Source: an uncultured Synergistaceae bacterium
GTDB lineage: Bacteria; Synergistota; Synergistia; Synergistales; Aminobacteriaceae
Direction: 5' to 3'
DNA: 12,064 nucleotides
Assembly: GCA_937870605.1 (NCBI GenBank)
Contig: CALMZW010000128.1
Location: 1 to 12,064 of the forward strand
The notes below the pieces were generated by a model. The model saw nothing but the letters and a program-made list of their open reading frames with translations. It was not told the DNA's origin and searched no databases. Shown in pieces: positions 5,653-11,591 of the stretch. Each line of letters opens with the position of its first letter. The stretch's first letter is position 1. Position numbers and translations under genes: made by a program.

Positions 5653-7957
5653 GGTCTTCCTCCTCTCCGATGCGCATCCTGTGACTGTAGGCGCGATGGA
5701 CGCGAAACGCGTCCCCCTCCGGCTCGTACTCGCACCAGACGGTCACCGCGCCGATACGGGCGCTCGCGAGAAAGCGTCCGTTCGTCCTGTGCCGGAACTT
5801 CCGCCCCGTCCGCTCCGCAGTCGCGACGACCGTTTCGATATCCTCCCGGAGAATCCACCGACGATCCGTCAGCGCTTCCACTTCTCCGGAAAAGAGCAAC
5901 CGCACATTCAATTCCCGCATCGCTGCATCTTCACCCCAGATCGTTCGCAGCAGCTGCGCCCGAAGCAGACGCCGCCGGTCCCTCCGCTCCGACCAGCTCG
6001 GGCAGGGCCGTACGGCGAGATCCCCGGGCTCCCGGGCGAACAGGATATCGAGAATATGATACGCCTCGGCGCCGCTTCGGGCGAAGAGGTCGCGACACAT
6101 CGCGCAGTACGTGATCTTCGTTCCGCCTCCGGACGACGCACGATCCGCGAACCGGTCCGCAAGCGCGGGATGCGCAAAGCTCACGAGTCCCCCGTAGCCG
6201 CAGCACTCCGACAGGGAACCGTCATTTTCGCCCGTCGATCCGTTTCCTTCCGATGCGTTCCGGAGGCCGCGGCGCCGCAACAGTTCGCGAACCGCCGACC
6301 GCGTTTCACGATCGTCGCGCGCCGCGCACGGATCAAGCACGCGCACGTCGCCGAGTCCGGAAAGCTCCCCTTCGACCGGAAGCCCGTATTCGCGTGCGAC
6401 ATCCCAGATCGAACGCAGCCGGTCGGCAGGAAGGACGTCTTTGAGTTCGCGGGCGCAGGACGGGCAGGCCGTTACGACGACCGGGCGCCCCATCCGTTCC
6501 CACGAATCGAGCAGCGCGTGGTGCTCGGCTTGCGCCAGATCGTCCCGCCCGGCCCAGCTTCCGATCGCTCCGCAACACCGCAGGATAATCCCCGTCCCGG
6601 CGCCGTCCGGGTGAGGCAGGCGGGCGCGGAGCCACGCGTACGTCTTCTCCACGATCGCGGGGTCGGACGCCCCGAGCTGACAGCCGGGAAAGAACAGCCA
6701 TGCGGAGCGTTCCGTCCCGGGTTCGTTCCGGAGCAGCGCGAACTCGTCCGAACCGCTCGACGCCATGTCCCGCAGCGCGAAGTCGTGCGCCGAGGTCGGC
6801 ATCTTCTTCATCGCGACGAGTGAGCGCCGCGCTTCGAGACAGACCGCTCCCATGTCGAGATCGTTCGGACAGACGCGCGCGCACAGGCCGCAGAGCGCGC
6901 ACGAGTTGATCATGCGACTCGCGGTCCGGTTCCCCATGACGATCGCAAGGTTATTGTAGATCGTCCGGATGTGAAGCTTCGGATACCCGCCGTAATGGTC
7001 AAGGAAAGGGCAACGTTTCACACACTCAAGACAGGAACACCGGATGCATCTGCATGCTTCACGCGCAGCTTCTTCAAGCGTGTAGCGATCTCCGTCCGAC
7101 GGACGAACCGCTTCCGACGGCGTCACGCCTTCGAGCGAGGTGTGCAGTCGCGTCCCGGCGCCGGTTTCTCCCTCCCGCGAAGCCGTGAGCGACGCGTTCT
7201 GGAAGACGCGGTCCATCGAAAGGGCCGCGCGTTTGCCGTATGAAAGCAGCAGCACGGGGGACGTTTCCGTCCGGTCGTCCGGCGCGAAAACGACGGGGTC
7301 CGACGTCACGAGAGAGAGGGGGTCTCCTTTCATATCAGGGAGGAAGCGTGCGTCGGCGAGAAACGCCGCGTCCCATTCCTCCCGGGGGGAAAGATCCATC
7401 GCAGCACCGGTCCGGACAGTCACGGTCTCCGGCAGCGACGCGACGCCGCGCTGGACGACGTCGCGCGGAAGGACCGATTCCGGCAGCAAGAGCAACTCTC
7501 CGCCCGCACGGTCCTCCGGAACGAGCACCGTCACCGCGTACCCCTTGCGGCCAAGCTCCTTCGCCGCCGTCAACCCGGCAAGGCCTCCCCCCGCGACCAG
7601 CGCCCGCTGCTTCTTGCGGATCAGCGGGCGGCGCGACGGCCCCTCCCGTCCGTATTCGACGGCGGCGCGCTCGAGCATCCGTATCCGGACCGGCTCGCCG
7701 CTCTCTCCCCGGAGGCATGCCGGGCCGCACGGTTCGTCGCAGATCCGGCACAGGATTTCGGGGAACGGGACGCTTTTTCGCAAGAGCTTGAGCGCCTCGT
7801 CAGGGTTTCCTTTCGCGAGCGCCTCGCACATTCCGCGAACGTCCACGCGGGCAGGGCACGCGGCCTGACACCGGGGGGGTTCTTCCTGGATACAGCGCGC
7901 TTCGAGTTCCTCCCGCGCCGTTGCAAGCGGCGGTTGTCGTTCGCCATTCAGTCCCAT
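5639..7957 (-). CDS. Flavin/ferredoxin/double-CCG fusion (pyridine nucleotide-disulfide oxidoreductase / dicluster-binding protein)
   Basis: A 772-residue electron-transfer protein with four visible parts. Residues 15-105: GltD-like N-terminal Fe-S domain (C22, C30, C34, C70, C73, C77, C81). Residues 117-255: FAD-binding Rossmann segment (VAGGGLAGLTAAKEL), ending in a FAPDD...SYGKRAALSM block; the second NAD(P)-binding nucleotide fold of GltD-type enzymes appears to be missing. Residues 300-375: dicluster ferredoxin region (CRCIRCSCLECVKRC, CALCGLCARVC). Residues 420-625: two HdrB-type CCG units (PGCQLG...CCGAIG...CPSC, then DPCAAR...CCGYGG...CAMC), known to hold noncubane [4Fe-4S] clusters. 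A C-terminal region of about 100 residues has no motif I recognise. The ATG at 7957 has AGGAGG seven bases upstream; starts further up would run into the oxidoreductase gene. It probably carries electrons away from the aldehyde oxidoreductase (inference). Confidence 0.88.
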   Translation of the reverse strand: MGLNGERQPPLATAREELEARCIQEEPPRCQAACPARVDVRGMCEALAKGNPDEALKLLRKSVPFPEILCRICDEPCGPACLRGESGEPVRIRMLERAAVEYGREGPSRRPLIRKKQRALVAGGGLAGLTAAKELGRKGYAVTVLVPEDRAGGELLLLPESVLPRDVVQRGVASLPETVTVRTGAAMDLSPREEWDAAFLADARFLPDMKGDPLSLVTSDPVVFAPDDRTETSPVLLLSYGKRAALSMDRVFQNASLTASREGETGAGTRLHTSLEGVTPSEAVRPSDGDRYTLEEAAREACRCIRCSCLECVKRCPFLDHYGGYPKLHIRTIYNNLAIVMGNRTASRMINSCALCGLCARVCPNDLDMGAVCLEARRSLVAMKKMPTSAHDFALRDMASSGSDEFALLRNEPGTERSAWLFFPGCQLGASDPAIVEKTYAWLRARLPHPDGAGTGIILRCCGAIGSWAGRDDLAQAEHHALLDSWERMGRPVVVTACPSCARELKDVLPADRLRSIWDVAREYGLPVEGELSGLGDVRVLDPCAARDDRETRSAVRELLRRRGLRNASEGNGSTGENDGSLSECCGYGGLVSFAHPALADRFADRASSGGGTKITYCAMCRDLFARSGAEAYHILDILFAREPGDLAVRPCPSWSERRDRRRLLRAQLLRTIWGEDAAMRELNVRLLFSGEVEALTDRRWILREDIETVVATAERTGRKFRHRTNGRFLASARIGAVTVWCEYEPEGDAFRVHRAYSHRMRIGEEEDHDGQ

Positions 7958-7970
7958 TCGGGTTCCTCCT

Positions 7971-8000
7971 GTCGTGAAAGAAGAGACGGGGGCCCGTCTC
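7971..8000 (-). terminator. Terminator-like hairpin just ahead of the flavin/Fe-S gene (possible attenuator)
   Basis: The minus strand reads GAGACGG, loop GCCC, CCGTCTC, then TTCTTTC. The 7-bp stem is perfect (8 bp if the loop shrinks to two bases) and the tail is pyrimidine-rich. It stops only a few bases before the AGGAGG of the next gene. Partial termination here would give more oxidoreductase than downstream accessory protein. Confidence 0.5.
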
Positions 8001-8024
8001 GCCGACATGGAAGCCATGCCGGCG
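8000..8024 (-). other. 11-bp stem-loop in the intergenic gap
   Basis: On the minus strand CGCCGGCATGG, loop CTT, CCATGTCGGCG pairs over all 11 positions with one G-U wobble; the wobble exists only on the minus-strand RNA. It directly abuts the terminator-like hairpin (shared base 8000), so the two may stack or compete. Confidence 0.6.
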
Positions 8025-8044
8025 GAAGGAGCCCCCGCCCTGGT

Positions 8045-8086
8045 GCGCAACTTCCGGGAGCCGCCGGCTCCTGAACGGTTATGCGC
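8045..8086 (-). other. Nested stem-loop directly after the aldehyde oxidoreductase stop codon
   Basis: An inner stem GGAGCC / GGCTCC (8057-8062 with 8066-8071, 3-base loop) lies within outer arms GCGCA / TGCGC (8045-8049 with 8082-8086). The structure starts 1 base beyond the stop codon at 8088-8090 and could protect the 3' end of the oxidoreductase message from exonucleases. Confidence 0.5.
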
Positions 8087-8087
8087 C

Positions 8088-10832
8088 TCAGCAGCAGCCG
8101 CTCTGCTTCTCCTTGAGCGCTTCGAGCACCTTCTCCGGGTAGGCGGGAAGTTTCGTGACGCGCGCGCCGCAGGCGTTGTAGATCGCGTTGATGATCGCGG
8201 GATGCGGAGCGGTGAGCGGCGCTTCGCCGCAACCGGCCGCGCCGAACGGGCCATCTTCGCGGTCGCTCTCGATATAGTGCAGCTCCATGTTGTCCGGAGC
8301 GTCCTTGATGTACGGAATCCCGCAGGCCGCGAGCGACGTCTGTTTCTGGATGTCCTCGAAGTCCTCGGAAAGGGCGAGCCCCAGTCCCTGGATCATTCCT
8401 CCGTAGAGCTGTCCGTCGACGATATCGCGGTTGACGACCCTGCCCACGTCGGCGATCATCGTGAGCTTTTCCACGACGGTCTTGCCCGTCGTCACGTCCA
8501 CGGCAACCTCGGCCATGAACAATCCGTACATGTAGATCGGGAACGGCGCGCCCTGGCCGTTTTCGTCGCAGGCCTTGCACATCGTGGCGCCCCAGGTCCC
8601 TTCGTACTTCAGCGGGAGCTTTTCCGCAACCATCTCGTCGTAGGTCCGGTAGGTTCCGTCGGGCTTCTTCATGGCCGCGACCAGCATGCCGCACGCGACG
8701 CGGACGGCGTTGCCCGTCATGACCTGCGAACGGCTTCCGCCCGCGGGGCCGCTGTTCGGCGTCAGCGCGGTGTCGTTCATCACGGTATGAATCTGGCAGG
8801 GCTTGAGGTTCAGCGGCGCGAGCGCCTTCGACGCGGTGCCGACCGTCCCTGCGTCGGCGCCCTGTCCGTGGTCCTCCCACGCGTTGTAGATCGTGACGCC
8901 GGCCGGCGTCAGCTCGGCGCAGGCCGCGGAGGAGTCGGGCCCGTCGAGGCCGCATCCGTAGACGCCAAGCGCGAGGCCGACGCCCCGCTTCACGGTCTCC
9001 GTCGAATTGTTCTTCGCACGCTGGACGGCTTCCGTGTACTTCGGGCGGATCATTTCGACCATCTTCGGGAACGGGTAGACTTCGGGCGCCTGTCCGGTCG
9101 GGAAGGTGTCGCCGGGGCGCAGGACGTTCACTTCGCGCAGGTCGAGCGGATCCATGCCGAGCTTCTCGGCGAGTTCGTCGACGAGGACTTCGGTCGCGAT
9201 GAAGGCCTGCGGCGAGCCGTAGGCGCGGAAGGCCGAGCCCCACGCGTGGTTCGTGCAGACGGTGTACCCGGCGCCACGGACGTTCGCGATGCCGTAGGGC
9301 GAGCCCATGAACTGGGTTCCGCGGAGCGTGAGCAGGTCGCCGAACTCGGAGTACGGGCCGTGGTCCACGTAGAAGGTCTGCTCCATCGCGTTGATCTTTC
9401 CGGTCTTGTCGGCGCCGTACTTCATCTTGACGAAGAACGGGGAGCGTTTGCCCGTGTAGGTGATGTGCTGTTTCATGTCATAACGCAGGAAGACGGGGCG
9501 TTCCGTGGCCATCGCCGCGACGCCGACGAGCGCTTCCATCGTCGGGCTGAACTTGTAACCGAACGTTCCGCCCGCGTTGTTCTGGACGAGACGCAGCTTC
9601 TCCGGCGCGATCCCGAGTCCGGGGGCGATCATCGCGTGGTGCAGGTGGATGCCGATGCTCTTGGAGTGGATCGTCAGGCGCTCCTGGTCATCGAAGAACG
9701 CGAATCCCACGTCGGTCTCGATCGTGAGATGGGGCTGGCGCTGGAGGTAGAAGTCGTCCTCGACCGTCACGTCGGCCGACTGCATGATCGGCTTCGTATC
9801 GGCGCCCTTGACGACCTTCTGCTCGAAATAGACGTTCGGCGTTCCGGGATGGATTTCGATCGCGTCGTCGGCCATCGCGTCCATCGCGTTCAGGTAGGCC
9901 GGGAGCACCTCGAGATCGACCTTGACCTTCGCGGCGGCGGCCTTCGCGTGTTCGTAGGTGTCCGCGCAGACGATCGCGATCGCGTCGCCGTACTGGAAGA
10001 CCTTCGTGTCGCAGAGGATCGGCCGGTCCCAGCCGTCGCCCTTGTTCGTCGGGAAGGTGATCAGTCCGGTGATCCGGTTCTTTCCCTTGACGTCCTTCGC
10101 CGTGACGACCTTCGCCACGCCGGGCATGGCCTCCGCTTCGGACGCGTCGACGCCCTTTATGTTCGCGTGCGAGACCTCGGCCTGGACGAGCGCGCAGAAG
10201 AGCGTCTCTTCCGGAAGCTTGAGCCCGAGGTCGTCGCCGAAGTCCAGCGTGCCGGTGACCTTGTACACGGCGTTCGGGCGCGGATAGCGCGAGCCGAAGA
10301 GCGATCCGTCCGGATTGAGCTTCTCCGAGAAGTCCGTCATCTTTTTCTCGCCGCGGAGCACGGCTGCGGCGTCCATGACCGCGTCCGTGATCTGCTTGTA
10401 GCCCGTGCAGCGGCAGAGGTTCTTCGTCTTCATGAACCACTCGCGGATCTCCTCGCGCGTCGGATTCTTGTTTTCGTCAAGCAGCGCCTTCGCGGCGACG
10501 ATGAATCCGGGCGTGCAGAAGCCGCACTGGACCGCTCCGTTCGCGACGAACGCCCACTGGATGGCATGGAGGCAATCGGGAGTCCCCAGGCCTTCGATCG
10601 TGAGGATCGCAGACTGGTCCGGAACGAGCTTCATCTTGGTGACGCAGGAGCGGACGACCTTCCCGTTGAGAATCACGTTGCAGGCGCCGCACTGGCCCTG
10701 CCCGCATCCAACCTTGGTTCCCGTAAGCCCGAGCTGCTTTCGGATCACATTGGCGAGCAATTCATCGGGGTTCGCGATGACCGTTCGTGGAACACCATTG
10801 ATGACAAGGGTCTTTTTCGAAAAGAGCTTCAT
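8088..10832 (-). CDS. mop: Molybdenum-dependent aldehyde oxidoreductase, MOP type
   Basis: A 914-residue single-chain xanthine-oxidase-family enzyme that oxidises aldehydes to carboxylic acids at a molybdopterin cofactor. It is close in length and, from memory, in sequence to Desulfovibrio gigas MOP (907 residues). N-terminal plant-type [2Fe-2S] ligands are C43, C48, C51, C63; the second cluster uses C103, C106, C140, C142 (QCGFC, CRCTGY). A conserved KVTGTLDFGDDLG segment (191-203) follows. Cofactor and active-site motifs are GGTFGYKFSP (421-430), GSAFRAYGSPQ (532-542), HGQGAD (655-660), GGSRSQVMTGNA (698-709) and GCGEAPLT (867-874), with E870 as the expected catalytic glutamate. There is no FAD domain, so electrons must leave through another protein, plausibly the flavin/Fe-S protein encoded next. 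The ATG at 10832 follows an AGGAGG about 10 bases upstream and overlaps the stop codon of a short leader ORF. The C-terminus adds SGCC, absent from the D. gigas enzyme as I recall it. Confidence 0.96.
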   Translation of the reverse strand: MKLFSKKTLVINGVPRTVIANPDELLANVIRKQLGLTGTKVGCGQGQCGACNVILNGKVVRSCVTKMKLVPDQSAILTIEGLGTPDCLHAIQWAFVANGAVQCGFCTPGFIVAAKALLDENKNPTREEIREWFMKTKNLCRCTGYKQITDAVMDAAAVLRGEKKMTDFSEKLNPDGSLFGSRYPRPNAVYKVTGTLDFGDDLGLKLPEETLFCALVQAEVSHANIKGVDASEAEAMPGVAKVVTAKDVKGKNRITGLITFPTNKGDGWDRPILCDTKVFQYGDAIAIVCADTYEHAKAAAAKVKVDLEVLPAYLNAMDAMADDAIEIHPGTPNVYFEQKVVKGADTKPIMQSADVTVEDDFYLQRQPHLTIETDVGFAFFDDQERLTIHSKSIGIHLHHAMIAPGLGIAPEKLRLVQNNAGGTFGYKFSPTMEALVGVAAMATERPVFLRYDMKQHITYTGKRSPFFVKMKYGADKTGKINAMEQTFYVDHGPYSEFGDLLTLRGTQFMGSPYGIANVRGAGYTVCTNHAWGSAFRAYGSPQAFIATEVLVDELAEKLGMDPLDLREVNVLRPGDTFPTGQAPEVYPFPKMVEMIRPKYTEAVQRAKNNSTETVKRGVGLALGVYGCGLDGPDSSAACAELTPAGVTIYNAWEDHGQGADAGTVGTASKALAPLNLKPCQIHTVMNDTALTPNSGPAGGSRSQVMTGNAVRVACGMLVAAMKKPDGTYRTYDEMVAEKLPLKYEGTWGATMCKACDENGQGAPFPIYMYGLFMAEVAVDVTTGKTVVEKLTMIADVGRVVNRDIVDGQLYGGMIQGLGLALSEDFEDIQKQTSLAACGIPYIKDAPDNMELHYIESDREDGPFGAAGCGEAPLTAPHPAIINAIYNACGARVTKLPAYPEKVLEALKEKQSGCC

Positions 10833-10912
10833 CCCGTCGTTTCCTCCTTTTCCAGATCCTCGACATATCCGAGGCGTGCCGTGTCCGTGCCCGGCCTTCC
10901 CGTCGCTTGCAT
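10829..10912 (-). CDS. Possible 27-residue leader ORF coupled to the aldehyde oxidoreductase gene
   Basis: ATG at 10912 is preceded by an unusually strong Shine-Dalgarno run (AAGGAGGAGGAGC). The frame stays open for 27 codons (begins MQATGRPG, ends EKEETTG), and its TGA shares bases with the ATG of the oxidoreductase gene (ATGA overlap). That arrangement is typical of translational coupling. The peptide is hydrophilic, has no cysteine, shows no run of a single amino acid that would suggest classical attenuation, and I recognise no family. It may be a regulatory leader, a small protein, or a chance frame over the oxidoreductase's own ribosome binding region. Confidence 0.45.
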   Translation of the reverse strand: MQATGRPGTDTARLGYVEDLEKEETTG

Positions 10913-10978
10913 GCTCCTCCTCCTTTCCGCTTCACGAAACAGGCAGGACAACAGTGTTCCGGGAAAAGCATGAAGGCA

Positions 10979-10998
10979 TCGTCTCATATGACAGACGA
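10979..10998 (-). other. Stem-loop in the 5' leader of the aldehyde oxidoreductase operon
   Basis: TCGTCT and AGACGA form a 6-bp stem around an 8-base loop (GTCATATG on the minus strand), about 20 bases downstream of the predicted -10 box. The leader is long for a simple operon, but I do not recognise a known riboswitch class in it. Confidence 0.35.
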
Positions 10999-11016
10999 GT
11001 CGATATTCCCTCAAGT

Positions 11017-11046
11017 AATGTACTGAATGGTCTGTGATCTTGTCAA
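11017..11046 (-). promoter_or_regulatory. Sigma70-type promoter of the aldehyde oxidoreductase operon
   Basis: The minus strand has a perfect TTGACA -35 box (11041-11046), an 18-base spacer and TACATT as -10 (11017-11022; four of six consensus bases). It lies between the terminator of the upstream Fur gene and the oxidoreductase gene and implies a leader of about 180 nt. No clear Fur-type palindrome overlaps it. Confidence 0.6.
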
Positions 11047-11058
11047 TGGGGGGAAAGG

Positions 11059-11107
11059 AAAAAAACACAACAAACACAGTACGGAGGATGAAACCCCGAC
11101 TGTGTTT
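11059..11107 (-). terminator. Intrinsic terminator after the Fur-family gene
   Basis: On the minus strand AAACACAGT pairs perfectly with ACTGTGTTT (9 bp). The stem continues inward through CGGGG / CTCCG with one G-U pair and a bulged T. GTTGTG and a run of seven T follow directly. It lies 44 bases after the Fur-family stop codon and separates that unit from the oxidoreductase promoter. Confidence 0.85.
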
Positions 11108-11150
11108 TGCGAAGCGGATTAAAAAACAGAGAAACTTCTTTTCCGAAAGC

Positions 11151-11591
11151 CTAGCGCCCGATCCCCGCCTCCCGGCATTCCGGGCATGCCCCGTACACGA
11201 TAAGCTGTTTCCCCTCGATGGCGTATCCTTCGGGCACGCGGACACGCGGCATTGTCTGGTCCCTGAGACATGCCATCCTGCCGCAGTTCAGGCAGAGAAA
11301 GTGCGGATGGTTCCCCGTACAGCGCCCCTCATCGGGCGCATGCGAGCAGAAACGCCATTCTCCGTCGATGCCGATGACCCTGTGCGCGATGCCGGCTTTC
11401 GCGAGGATTTCCAGCGTCCGGTAGAGCGTGACCTTGTTGACCCGTTCCAGTCCGGGGATGGCGGCCAGATCCTGCTGCGACAGAGGCGCCCCGGCGCCGA
11501 GAAGCGCCCCCAGGACGGTTTCCCGTACGGGAGTCCTCCGCACTCCGGTCTCCCGGAGCAGCGCAGGGGCGCTTTCTTCCGGATCGTTCAC
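11151..11591 (-). CDS. Fur-family metalloregulator
   Basis: A 146-residue protein of the Fur/Zur/PerR family. The N-terminal winged helix includes TGVRRTPVRETVLGALL (16-32) and the DNA-recognition helix region VNKVTLYRTLEILAKAGI (51-68). The dimer domain has HPHFLCLNCG (95-104) and YGACPECR (133-140), giving the four-cysteine structural zinc site C100, C103, C136, C139. The sensed metal is not clear from sequence; Zur- or Fur-like roles are both possible. I place the start at GTG 11591, which overlaps the stop codon of the molybdopterin-binding gene (GTGA); the frame is open further up, but that part would lie inside the upstream gene and lacks family similarity. No strong ribosome binding site is seen, consistent with coupling. 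Its place beside molybdopterin genes is unusual for a metal-uptake regulator. Confidence 0.88.
   Translation of the reverse strand: MNDPEESAPALLRETGVRRTPVRETVLGALLGAGAPLSQQDLAAIPGLERVNKVTLYRTLEILAKAGIAHRVIGIDGEWRFCSHAPDEGRCTGNHPHFLCLNCGRMACLRDQTMPRVRVPEGYAIEGKQLIVYGACPECREAGIGR

Noticed and set aside
7958..8254. Upstream extension of the flavin/Fe-S gene to 8254
   Set aside because: It would cross the hairpin gap and enter the 3' end of the oxidoreductase. The ATG at 7957 has AGGAGG at ideal spacing and starts just before the family-like N-terminal cysteines.
7974..10973. 999-codon open frame on the plus strand
   Set aside because: It lies opposite the aldehyde oxidoreductase, is rich in Arg, Val, Asp and His in the way expected of a G+C-rich antisense frame, and has no recognisable domain.
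10833..11010. Molybdenum-cofactor riboswitch in the oxidoreductase leader
   Set aside because: Only one short stem-loop and a leader ORF are visible; I could not find a recognisable conserved core by eye, so I do not call it.
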